64,000 nucleotides of DNA, from positions 311,383-375,382 of the forward strand of contig BCKL01000011.1 in assembly GCA_001600635.1 (NCBI GenBank). Reading direction: 5' to 3'. Both the position numbers and the translations under genes were made by a program. Position 1 is the first letter of the stretch; every line of letters starts with the position of its first letter. Positions 32,399 through 42,726 of the stretch are shown here, in pieces. The notes beneath the pieces were generated by a model. It was given only the letters and a program-made list of their open reading frames with translations. It did no database searches and was not told the DNA's origin. The stretch comes from Leucosporidium creatinivorum. Taxonomy: Eukaryota > Basidiomycota > Microbotryomycetes > Leucosporidiales > Leucosporidiaceae.

Positions 32399-34194
32399 CT
32401 AAGAGTACTTGTCCAACAGACGGTAGAAGGCAGGTCCGAACGAGGTGTAGTCGACTTTAGACTGTGAAGGAGGGAGCGAAATCAGCTCGGCGCCCGATAC
32501 GAAGGGTCGTCGCGCCGGACTCACCATGAACAGCCTCGACTGGAGGTCGCCGATCAGAAGCTTGGCCATGATACAGCCACCCAAAAAGCACCCAAGCTCG
32601 CCTCCCCGCTCCTTGTACTCGGAGAAGTACTCTGGCGTCCGAGCATAGCGAAGCGCTTTAGGCTGAGTCTCGGAGCCGGATTCGGGGTCGATGACGAAGG
32701 GTTTGAGGAGGGGAATGAGTGTTGGGCCGAGAGCTGTAAAGCGAGGTGAAGAGTCAGCAAGCGAGAACGACGACAGACGAGAGAACTGCCTTCGGCGCAC
32801 CTTTGTTGTTGGCGACCTTGCCGGCGCTCATGATGACCACCGCTTCCCATACAGCTCTTCGCTCCTCCACATTATCCACCTGCTCGACCACGTTGCCGAT
32901 CATCTCCTGCACGCCGGCATGCAGCACCTCTCGGCCTTCGTACTCGGTGAGCCCAAGGAGAGCGGCGGTGGGGGAAGCTGAAGGTGCGAGTCCAACGAGG
33001 AGGTGTGGGAGGAAAAGAGGTTCGAGGTAGCGATGACGAGCGGGGCCTATCCGTAGAGCGTCGGCAGCGGTGTTGAGCGGGTGAGGGACCTCGACGAAAT
33101 CGCCCTCATCCTCTCCCTCGGCGCCTTTCTTGCCCTTCTTCTTGCTGACAATGTCCTTCACCTTGCCCTCCACCAGCGCCTTGGCAATGTCCAGCTCGCC
33201 ATCCTCAGCCGCTGCCTCCTCCTTGCTGACTGCGAAGGCGGGCGAAGCGAAGCCGATCACGTCCCCTGCCTTGAGCGAAGCGACGATGGACCTCATCGCG
33301 TTAGCGAGGTGACCTGGTCCGAGCTCCTGGGTTGGCGAGATTCTGCGCGGTAGATCTGGATCCTCCTCCAGCAGCTTGAGCGCGACCCAATCGTCCAACA
33401 CTCCCTCATCCAGCGGCAGCCTCATCGTCGCTCCTTCTACGACCTGGTTCTCGTGTACCACGGAGATCTCGGATCCCTCGTTACGGTTCCCAATGTCGAG
33501 GATGACGGCACTGAGGACTCCAGCGGCGGCGGCGGCGAAGAAGGGGCGAGTAGCGACGAGGAGTTGAGGGACGAGCAGGCGCTCGAAGAGGAGGGCGTGG
33601 AATTGGTCGACGAGGACGGGTGGGAGGTGAGGAGGGAGAGAGAGGAGACACGGGTGCGCGAGTGGCGGTCGTGGGAGAGGGAGTCCGACGTGGAAGACGT
33701 AGCGCCTGGGGCAGCGAGACGGCGAGCGAGCATGGCGGTCAGCTTCGGAGCGGGCGAACAGAGGGACGACGGTACTCACATGATAGCCTCCAATCCAACC
33801 CAGTCTCTCACTTCCAAGCCCGCCGGTCCAACCTTCATCGTCTCCACCACCTCGAGCTGCTCGCCAGCGTTATGAGCTGCCGTCCAGAGGTGGCCCACAA
33901 CATAGTCGTCGATCTTGTAAGGCGCGGTAGAAGTCCGTCGTCCGCAGCTCGTTGATACCTCCTGCTCGTATGTGAGAAGAGCGTTCAGCGAACGCGCGAG
34001 AGGAGCAAGAGCAGGCGAGCTGGACGAACGATCTGAGGAGCGCGAATGAGGTCGTGTACGCCTACGCCACCACGGATCACCCCGGCGTTGAGGTCAAGAA
34101 TGACGAGAAGCTCGTCGCGGACGACCACTGGAGTACAGAAAGCGCGAGGTCAGCTGAGGAACGCGTAGCGGGCCACAGGGAGCGGGAACTTACT
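32399..34194 (-). CDS. Actin-related protein, Arp9-like (SWI/SNF-RSC type)
   Basis: Divergent actin-fold protein. In order: VVRDELLVILDLNAGVIRGG (first nucleotide-cleft strand, as in Arp9), APQIEVSTSCGRR, YKIDDYVVGHLWTAAHNAGE, VRDWVGLEAIM, LLSLPPHLPPVLVDQFHAL with LLFERLLVPQLLVATRPFFA, SAVILDIGNRNEGSEISVV, a charged insert rich in Lys (VSKKKGKKGAEGEDEGDF), and the actin C-terminal motif YARTPEYFSEYKERGG, ELGCFLGGCIMAKLLIGD, SKVDYTSFGPAFYRLL. The order and spacing fit Arp9 best; Arp10/11 is the alternative. The start codon appears to be split: A at 34194 ends exon 1, and TG at 34127 begins exon 2, across a 66-nt intron with CAGCTGACC. An in-frame TAG lies seven codons upstream. Divergent with OSC-2. 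Confidence 0.7.
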
Positions 34195-34379
34195 GCTGAG
34201 GAAGAGCTGAGCAGTCTAACAGCTTCTTAGTGGTAGACTGGCGACTTTCAAAGCTGTATGCGATCCCGAGACGAGGCGAAGTCGGAGCCGAGAGGTTGCA
34301 AGTGAATGGGGAGAGGACAACAAGTCGAGCTCGAGGCTTCGCTTCCTACTCCTCGCTCGTCTTGAACTCGACTTATTTC

Positions 34380-34423
34380 GCAGAGCAGTATAATAGGCTA
34401 CATCTAACTAGCTAGCGACCTAC
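34380..34423 (+). promoter_or_regulatory. TATA-like element before OSC-2
   Basis: GTATAATA at about 34388-34395, 30 bases upstream of the OSC-2 ATG at 34424, in the 229-base divergent interval shared with the Arp9-like gene. A TATA this close would give a very short 5' UTR, so its role is unproven. Confidence 0.25.
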
Positions 34424-37400
34424 ATGCCATCAGCCAATCCTCGACCACCACCAGGCCCGCTGGGAGCCACAGACCCCTCGCGCTGGCGACTCGACAGCTT
34501 AAACGACCGACATGTCTGGCATTACGCTCGTGGCGAGGATACGCTAGCTTACGAGGAGGTCTGGGGATTTGACGACGCCAAGGTCAAGCAGCAGGAGCAG
34601 AACGACGAGACCAAGTACTGGGAAGGGCTGCCGCTGCCCGACGTCGAAGGGCTCAGCGACCCGCAAGGGGACCCTTATGAAGCTGCGAAAAAGGGTTACG
34701 AATTCTACAAGCGCCTACAGTCCAGCGACGGTCACTGGTCCGGAGGTGAGTCGTCTACAGGAAGCTCGGCCTTGATCACGAGCTGACCCCTTCTCTCGCT
34801 TTTACAGAGTATGGAGGGCCGCTCTTCTTGCTTCCGGGTATCGTCATCGCTATGTATGTGACGGAGACGCCGATTCCCGAAGAGTGGAAGATTGAGATCG
34901 CCAGGTGAGCCGTTCGGCTCTCGCGACGTCCCCGCCGAGTTCTGCTAACGCTCGCTCTCCGTGCAGGTATCTCGCCAACATTCAGCGCAAGGGCCCCGAA
35001 GGAGATCAAGGATGGGGCATGTATGTGACAGCCTCCACCTCTGTCGCAGAGCTCAGCTAAGCCCCTCCCTGCGCAGCCACATTGAAGCTCGGTCGAGTGT
35101 GTTCGGCACAGGGCTCAACTACGTCGTCCTTCGCCTGCTCGGAGTCGATGCTGAGGAGCCCATGATGGTTCGCGCTCGCTCCACTTTGCACAAGCTCGGT
35201 TAGTCTCGTCTGACTGCCTCTCCTGAAGAGCTCGGCTCACCCTCTTTCTCTCGACAGGCGGCTGCACCGGCATTCCCTCATGGGGCAAGTTCTGGCTCGC
35301 CATCCTCAACGTCCACGACTGGAAAGGGCTCAACCCCACTCCCGCTGAGCTGTGGCTTCTCCCCGAGTTCCTCCCCTTCCACCCTCATCGCTGGTGGATT
35401 CACACTCGCAACGTCTACATCCCCATGGGCTACCTCAGCGGCCGAGGCTTCCAGGCCAAGGTCAACCCGCTTATCATGTCTCTCCGTCAAGTTCGTTTGG
35501 ATCTCCTTCGCTCCCTCTACTCCCCGCTGACCCCTCGCTGAATTCGTAGGAGCTCTACGTCGAGCCTTTCGAGTCGATCGACTGGCCTTTCTGCCGCAAC
35601 AACGTCTGCGAGGTGGATCTCTACGCACCGCACTCCAAGGTCGCCAACGGTCTCTTCGCCATCCTCAACGTCTACGATTCCTACGCGCCGAGCTTCATCC
35701 GCGACGCCGCCCTCAAGCGCGCGTACAAGCTCGTCTGCATGGAGGACGTCAACACCGGCTACCAGACTATCGGACCTGTATCCAAGGCGATGAACATGAT
35801 GTAGGTAGATATGATTGACCAGCGCGAGGATCAAGCTGACCCTGTTCGCCGAGCAGCTGCCGATGGCTCGAGGAGGGACCCGACAGCGACGCGTTCAAGG
35901 AGCACAAGGCCAAGATCCGCGACTTCATGTGGATTTCTAAGGACGGTATGATGATGACGGGTAAGTTAGCTGTCTGCTTCAGCCTCGACCCGAGCTGATC
36001 TCGCGTCCGCTCGCAGGAACCAATGGCAGCCAGCTCTGGGACACGGCGTTCATTTCGCAAGCCATCGTTGAGGCTGGCCTCGCCAACGAGGAGCAGAACA
36101 AGGAATCCGCTACACGGATCCTCCAGTGGCTCGACCGCTGCCAGATTCGCGAGAACCCGAGGTATTACCGACAGGCCTACCGCCATGCGACCAAGGGAGC
36201 TTGGCCGTTCTCGACCAAGGAGCAGGGCTACACCGTCAGTGATTGTACGGCAGAAGGGATGAAGGCCGTGATCATGCTGCAGAACGTCCCGTGAGTCCCA
36301 TTGTTCGCCTTCTCGGTGAACGCTCGCTCACCTTGCTCCTACTCGACAGCGGGGCACCTCAACTCATCTCCAAGGAACGCCTCTGCGACGCCGTTGATAT
36401 CATTCTCAGTCTGCCCAATGCCGATGGTGGCTTCGCTTCTTACGAGCTGATTCGCGGACCTCAAGTCCTCGATCTGCTCAACCCCGCCGAGGTGAGCATT
36501 TGCTGTCTCTCCAGCTCTGAGACCCATCGCTGATTCCCTATCAACTCGACTATAGGTCTTCGCCAACATCATGACCGAATGGTCCTACCCCGAGTGCACG
36601 ACAGCCTGTAGGTCGCTCAATTCGAGTCACTCGGCGCGAGCTGACCTCCTACTTGTCGGCAGGCGTGACCGCTCTCAGCATCTTCAAGAAGCAGTACCCC
36701 GAATACCGGGCTGCCGATATCGAGCGCGTCTCCCAAGCCGCCATCAAGTACATCCATGCGAAGCAGCGCGCCGACGGAAGCTGGTACGGAAGCTGGGCCA
36801 TCGTGAGTGCTTGAACTTACGTCTTCCCCTCGACCGACTCACTGACGGACTACCTCGATGATAGTGCTTCACCTACGCCACCATGTTCGCCATCGAGTCG
36901 CTTTCGCTAGCCGACGAGCACTACAACAATTCGGCGAGCGTGCGCAAGGCCTGCGAGTTCTTGCTGAGCAAGCAGATGACCGATGGTGGGTGGGGAGAGA
37001 GCTACAAGGTGCGCTTGGTGTTCCTCTTCTCGCGTCTGTACTGAGCTGATCTCCCCGTCGCCGAACAGGCCTGCGAAACCGAGCAATACGTCCACCACGC
37101 CGAGAGCCAGGTCGTCAACACCGCCTGGGGTTCGTCTCGCCTTCTGCCATCTCCTCCTACGATATAGCTGACGTCTTGCTCGCCCAGCCGTCCTTACCCT
37201 CATCACTGCCAAGTACCCCGACCCAGAACCCATCCGCCGAGGCTGCAAGCTCATCATGTCGCGTCAGCTTCCCGATGGGAGCTGGGCACAGGAGGGCATT
37301 GAAGGAGGTGAGTTGGTGTTTCAAGAGCTCCGCAGTCGCTCGCTTACCTCTCCTTCCACCTCAGTCTTCAACAAGAACGCCGCCATCAGCTGTGAGTCTG

Positions 37401-37583
37401 CTCGGCGATCGCTCGTACAACTTGAGCTGACCTGTTCGCCCTCCTGCAGACCCCAACTACGTGCGCTCGACGATTTGGCTCTTATTGAACCGCATGCTGA
37501 CCCGCTTACACCCACAGAAATTCGCCTGGACGATCAACGCGCTCGGGCAAGCTGCGAAGAAGCTCGGCAAGGAGGGATGGTGA
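34424..37583 (+). CDS. ERG7: Oxidosqualene cyclase paralog OSC-2 (lanosterol synthase family, Cys-to-Ala at product pocket)
   Basis: Cyclises 2,3-oxidosqualene on the ER/lipid-droplet membrane. Begins [20 protein letters not shown]. Landmarks: [69 protein letters not shown] with the conserved His, [45 protein letters not shown] with the conserved Tyr, [38 protein letters not shown] and [14 protein letters not shown]-terminal: [15 protein letters not shown] and KKLGKEGW. At the position of yeast Erg7 C703 (VFNHSC) this enzyme has Ala. Everything else in the pocket that I can place looks canonical, so it is the better candidate for the ergosterol-pathway enzyme; the symbol is given on that basis. 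About 15-18 exons, many at the same positions as OSC-1, for example between NY and KF. No frame damage seen. Confidence 0.88.
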
Positions 37584-37749
37584 GAATGGACACTGTAGAG
37601 GAGCAGGGCAATTCTATGCGATCTTAGAACACGATCGTACACGTCAACCTGCCCTGCTTACTCGAGAAGATGAGGTGGCTTTCGATGTCTTTGAAACGCT
37701 GCGAGCGCGCGCGCCTCCTCCTCTTCCTCCTCCGCTCGTCTCCTTGAAC

Positions 37750-39243
37750 ATGTCTGCCGTCACTCCCTTCGCCCAGCGCCCTCTTGGATCTACTCTCGTC
37801 CTCTTTGGTGAGCTTACCTGCTCTAGTACACGGTTTGAGAGCTCCAGCTAATTCGTCCTCGACGCGCCTCCTCGTGTTCGCTCGCTGCAGACGTTGATGG
37901 CACCCTCACTCCCGCCCGTCTCACCGCTGGCCCCGAGATCCTCGCTACCTTGAAGGCCCTCCGCCAGAAGGCTGTCATCGGATTCGTTGGAGGATCTGAC
38001 CTTCCCAAGATCACTGAGCAGCTCGCCGTTCATGGCCAGGACAGTGCGTCGATTTGGAGGAGGGCTGAGCGCGGACCGCAGGAGCTGAGTCGACTACATC
38101 AACAGTCACCGAGGATTTCGACTACTGCTTCGCCGAGAACGGTCTCACTGCCATCAAGCTCGGCAAGACCCTCGAATCGCAGTCCTTCATCAAGTTCCTC
38201 GGCGAGGAGAAGTACAAGAAGCTCGTCAAGTTCCTACTCCACTACCTTGCCGATATTGAGATCCCCGTCAGGCGGTGCGTTGGATCTGAACGAGCTGCAG
38301 AAATGGAGGCTGAGAGCTAATGTGTTCCCCTTTTCTCGCGGCTCTGCTGCTATAGTGGAACCTTCATCGAGTTCAGGAATGGCATGATCAAGTGAGTGTA
38401 GCTTTGCTGATGTTCTTGAGCTGTAGCTGACCACTGTCTTGCCTACAGCGTCTCGCCCATCGGACGTAACGCTTCGTGCGTTTGCTCGCCTCGCTTTGGA
38501 CCCTCTGCTGAAGCTCTGCATGCTTATCTCGCTTCTTCTCCTTCTACAGCACCCAGGAGCGTCACGACTTCGAGGCCTACGACAAGGTGAGCTGCTCTCC
38601 TCGCTGTTCTGGCGCCGCTTCGGCGATCCCGAGCTGACCTGTCCATCCCTCCGCGCCTCTAGATCCACAACATCCGTTCGACCATGGTCGAGGCTCTCAA
38701 GAAGGAGTTCGCCGACTACGGCCTCACTTACTCGATCGGGGGACAGATCTCCTTCGATGTCTTGTGAGTTTGGGCTTGCTTCGGCGGAGAGGTTCGGCGC
38801 TCGAAGTTCGCTTGCTAATTCTTTCTCACTGCAGCCCCAACGGATGGGACAAGACCTACGCTCTCAACCACATCACTGATGTGCGTTCACCTTGCGTGGC
38901 TGAGATTGAGAGTGAAGGCTGACCTTTCCGGTCGTCCTCGTCCACTTGCTCCTCTACGCATCCACCTCACATCTTCCACGCACTTCTCCTCGTACCACCG
39001 ACTCTCAACCTACACAGGAGAACTTCAAGGAGATCCACTTCTTCGGAGACAAGACTTACAAGGGTGAGCCCGTCCTCCTTTCTCTCCGCTTCTCCTCGGC
39101 TCGCTCTGATGACTCCGGCGCTGACCCCTTGAGCTACAGGTGGAAATGATTACGAGATCTACGAGTCTGATAAGACCGTCGGACACGCCGTTACCTGCCC
39201 CGAGGACACCATTCGCGAGCTCAAGGCGCTCTTCCACCTGTAG
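37750..39243 (+). CDS. SEC53: Phosphomannomutase SEC53, canonical copy
   Basis: Cytosolic HAD-superfamily enzyme converting mannose-6-phosphate to mannose-1-phosphate, feeding GDP-mannose for glycosylation and GPI anchors. Start [19 protein letters not shown], splice to [14 protein letters not shown] with the two catalytic aspartates, then [97 protein letters not shown] and a C-terminus, ELKALFHL. All motif residues expected for eukaryotic phosphomannomutases are present. About nine introns, several containing GAGCTGACC. It lies 166 bases downstream of OSC-2 on the same strand and is followed by a diverged tandem copy. Confidence 0.95.
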
Positions 39244-39583
39244 ATGGCTGCATGGGCTTCGTAATGGACATTGGGTGCATAGAATAGTTCTCTTCAAGGT
39301 CCGGGGATGGAGGAGAATGCGTGGGGTGCTTTCTGCAGCACCTCAGAGGGAGCAGGGGCCAGCGAAGCGAGACTGCCGGCGCCCGCCGAACCCGAGCAGC
39401 TCGGCGCGGGCCAGTCAGCTACACACGTTCCATCTGCAGTCGCGTACATCGCTGCTCGTGAATACGTTGGAGCCCCTGCACTTCTTGCCTAACACGCCAT
39501 GCCACGTAGGCAGCAATTCAAGAAGCCTCACAAGCGGAAGCGCCGAGGTCTCTCTCGCTCCTCGACTTCACTGCTCGTTCTCA

Positions 39584-40961
39584 ATGTCACCTGTACCGTT
39601 CGCCGACCGTCCTCTCGGTTCTACCATTGTGCTCTTTGGTACGCTCTGCAGCTCTACACCCTCTGCAGCTCACTAAACGCGTCGCTTCGCTGCCTCCCCA
39701 CGCCAGATGTCGACGAGACTCTCACGCCCACTAGACAGCCAGCAGGGCAGGCCATCCTCCAAGTACTAAAGGAGCTACGGAAGCAAGTGGTGATTGGCTT
39801 TGTCGGCGGCTCGGACCTGCCCAAGATTACCGAGCAGCTCGCGGTGCATGGGCAGAACAGTGAGTTGCCGCTTTCTCGTACGCTGCAGAGCAGGGCTGAT
39901 GACCTGTCTTGCTACAGTGTACGACGATTTTGACTACTGCTTCGCGGAGAACGGGCTCGTGGCGTACAAGTGGGGAGAACAGCTCGAGTCCCAGGCCTTC
40001 ATCGACTTCTTGGGCGAGGAGAGGTACAAGAAGCTCGTCAAGTTTCTGCTACATTGCCTGGCAGATGTCGAAGTCCCCGTGAGGCGGTGAGTCCCTTCTA
40101 CGACGTTTGACACCATCGCCGAAGCTGACCGAGTTCTGGCTCGCGCTGTCGCACTGCAGGGGGACTTTCGTCGAGTTCAGGACGGGTATGATCAAGTGAG
40201 CTGAAGCTTTCCTTGCCAACGAGCCAAGCTGATTGCCTTGTCGTTCCCACAGCGTTTCACCGGTCGGTGGCAATGCTACGTTCGTCCGGCGCAAGCTGTC
40301 TTCCCTAGCAGCAGCTGCTGATGCTCTCTCACTCATTTCTAGACCACAAGAGCGCCTCGAGTTCGAAGCGTATGACAAGGTAACGCCTCGCAATGCGCCT
40401 GGGAGCCGACCTCGGCAGAAGCTGACGTCCCTCCCCGTCCGCTCGAGCAGGTGCACAAGATCCGCGAGAACCTCATCAAAGCACTAAGGAGCGAGTACCC
40501 TGATTGGGGTCTGACCTACTCTATTGGCGGGCCGGCCTCCTTCGACATCTAGTGAGCGCCGTTCAGCTTTCCTCTCTTTGGCCACGCCTCGGCGAAGCTC
40601 ACCTCGCTGTATTCCCGCCGTCGCAGCCCAATAGGATGGGACAAAACCTTTGCGTTACGTCGCATTGAGGGGGTGAGTCTCTCACTAGCCTTCATACTGT
40701 TGCTGCTTCCTAGCGACGGTAACGCTCGGCGCTCGGCGCATCTCTTGCCCTCTTGACTCCCTCCTCGAACACGATACTGACCTGTCCTCCCCTCGACCTG
40801 ATCCTCAACAGGAGAACTTCGAGACCATTCACTTCTTCGGCGACAGAACATACCCCGGTGGCAACGACGAGCAGCTGTACAACCACCCTCTCACCATTGG
40901 CCACACCGTCACGAGCCCCGAAGACACTATCGAGCAGCTGAAGGCGATGTTTGACTTGTAG
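39584..40961 (+). CDS. Diverged tandem phosphomannomutase paralog
   Basis: Same family and exon layout as the preceding SEC53. Start MSPVPFADRPLGSTIVLF, then DVDETLTPTRQPAG. It keeps [67 protein letters not shown] and EDTIEQLKAMFDL. Departures from the family: Glu replaces Gly in the DVDGT motif; Gly replaces the Arg of SPIGR (human PMM2 R134, one of the phosphate-contacting arginines); and GGQIS reads GGPAS. The aspartates of motif I are intact and the frame is open throughout with good splice sites, so it is not obviously dead. It may have changed substrate, reduced activity or a regulatory role. It shares all intron positions I compared with its neighbour, except the last one (in TYKGG), which it lacks. 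Confidence 0.85.
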
Positions 40962-40974
40962 AGAACTGAGAGAG

Positions 40975-41035
40975 GTCGTTTCTGTATTCGCACTCGAGCT
41001 CTGGCACAATTGGTGAAGGTGAGCTCTCGGCGAAA
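40975..41035 (+). repeat. Short dispersed repeat, copy 2
   Basis: The sequence from ATTCGCACTCGAGCTCTGGC through GGTGAAGGTGAGCTCTCGGC matches, in inverted orientation, the 3' end of F-box gene A at about 4285-4345, with only a few mismatches over about 55-60 bases. There it covers the last codons and the stop; here it lies just after the phosphomannomutase paralog's stop. Confidence 0.55.
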
Positions 41036-41452
41036 GGCAGCTGGCGAAGCGCCAAGTGCCGATTCTGGATTCTTCTCCTGTTGCAGGGAGTGATGGGCGC
41101 CGCAGTGTAGGAAAGGGAGCTGTAGGTGTAGGAGATGTACGCTGAAATGACGAAGCTTGACGCTCGAACACGGCCACGCTCGCTGCCCGGTCGGAGAGCA
41201 TTCGGCGAGCGCTGTCCCTCTCCTCCAGCTCTCTGCTCCTGCGAGCTGGTCGCTAAGAGCTGCACCTTTATCTGCTACATTTCTCGGCGCTCGTTACACC
41301 TCAAGCGCCCCTGCTCTCCCTTCCACCACCATCCCCCCCTTAAATCAGCCAATCAGAGCGCCCGGACCGAGGGGACGTTATGTGATGCGACTCAGGAAAC
41401 ACTTTCGAGGTGAGCTAAAGGTGCTCTGGTCAGTACAGGAAGCGGCGAGGGG

Positions 41453-41710
41453 ACTCGATAATCAAAGTTGAGTGCGAGCTTGAAATCTCAGAGCGATGGG
41501 AGAGGTGCAGCGTGCTCCAGCTCTCGTTCTGCTCATCGCCGAGGGAGGTAAGGCGAACTCAAGTCATTAGGAAGCGCTGTCGAGCTCAATGCTGTACGAA
41601 AAGCTGTAGCAAAACTCGATAATCAAATTTGAGCTCGCCTTTGATATCTTAAGGGGTGGGAACGAGCAGAGCGGGCTGCAGCTGGTCCTTGCGCTCTCCG
41701 CCGAAGCCCT
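41453..41710 (+). repeat. Diverged direct duplication, about 161-base period
   Basis: Unit 1 (41453-41549) begins ACTCGATAATCAAAGTTGAG; unit 2 (41614-41710) begins ACTCGATAATCAAATTTGAG. Both continue with similar spacing of GAG..GCAG..GCTC blocks and end in TCGCCGAGG or CCGCCGAAG. Divergence after the first 25 bases is considerable. Function unknown. Confidence 0.5.
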
Positions 41711-42132
41711 CGGACCCGGCGCTAAAGTCAGGCGAGGCGGAGCGCTGTGTGATGCCGAGCTCGAGATAACGCGCTGCTGGCTTCTGGGGAAAAGTTGTGG
41801 TACTTCGCGTTGGAGCTTCCAAGTCGGCGCCGAGGTTAGCTCGCTTCGCTCTTGGACTTGAAAATGGGTTTCAATCGTTTAGTTGGGTAAACTCGAAGAG
41901 TAGCTACGTCAAGGGTACAAGCAGTAGTTCGTTCGCTTCGCACGGACGGGCATAGGTTCCCCCTCGGAGGTTCACATCCACCCGCCCTCTCTACAGCACC
42001 TCTAGACGATCTCCAGTCGACGAAGCGACCTTCTCAGAACGTAAGAGGGGGTGGGTTGCAGCACCAAGGCGAACTCCCTCCCAACTCCTCCTGCATCCCA
42101 AAGGTATGACCCTCCACCTCAACGAAAGCTAT

Positions 42133-42726
42133 TTAAGCCTCGGTGACGGTGAGGAGGTCAGAGTCTCCGGCCGACTCGATCGACATGACACTGTGAGAGC
42201 GGGAGGGTCAGCTGGGGTAGGCTGCGATGCAGTGTAATGGAACATACCCGACGCGGAAGAGACGTCCGGCAGCAGTTCCGAGGGCGACATTGGATCCCGA
42301 GTAGAGGTGGACGGGGGTCTTGGAGAGCATGGCGTAGTACTCGAGCTCCGAGCGACGGAGGGGAGGGCAGTTACCCGAGATGATCACGAGCTTGCCTAGA
42401 GAGTCATGTAGGTCAGCAGAAGGCCAACAGGTAGCAACCTGGCCTGCAACTCACTGCGTCCGGACCTCATGGCCTTGAGGGTCGACTTGAGTCCAAGGGA
42501 GTACTTTCCTAAACGATGGACAACATGTTAGCGGTCTATTCAGGTACACGAGGCTCCAGGCAGTGGAGCTGCATCATCCAGAGCACCCTGCAACCGCCCG
42601 GGACGAGCAGGGCCCTCCCCCAAGACCCTTCGGCGAAGACTCACCGGACTTGATGACAAGAGCCAAACGCGAGTTGATGGACTCGGAGGCGTTCTTCTTG
42701 GCCTTCTTGGAGACAGCGGGAGCCAT
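42133..42726 (-). CDS. RPL30: 60S ribosomal protein L30 (eL30)
   Basis: Cytosolic large-subunit ribosomal protein of the L7Ae/L30e kink-turn-binding family. Spliced protein of about 113 residues: [99 protein letters not shown] and [14 protein letters not shown]. Four exons with phases that join cleanly; one splice falls inside RVG/V. The 5' flank ends in CTACAG eight bases before the ATG, so a 5' UTR intron is likely, as in many fungal ribosomal-protein genes. Yeast L30 represses its own splicing through a kink-turn; I did not try to fold an equivalent here. Divergent with TAF10. Confidence 0.95.

Larger units (their letters stand above)
40962..42132. other. Long intergenic region with short duplications
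   Basis: Convergent interval between the phosphomannomutase paralog and RPL30. It contains a 60-base match to the end of the first F-box gene (40975-41035) and a diverged duplication of about 95 bases (41453-41549 and 41614-41710). A CCAAT motif lies at about 41347. No coding frame with recognisable features. Its length is exceptional for a convergent interval in this window, so a non-coding RNA or old insertion is possible. Confidence 0.45.

Noticed and set aside
20082-37583. Idea that the two cyclases and intervening genes form a triterpenoid gene cluster
   Set aside because: The genes between them (zinc transporter, MADS factor, RING protein, Arp9-like) are housekeeping types; no P450, acyltransferase or glycosyltransferase is present.
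41930-41990. Possible tRNA B-box (GGAGGTTCACATCC)
   Set aside because: No matching A-box or cloverleaf arms could be drawn around it.
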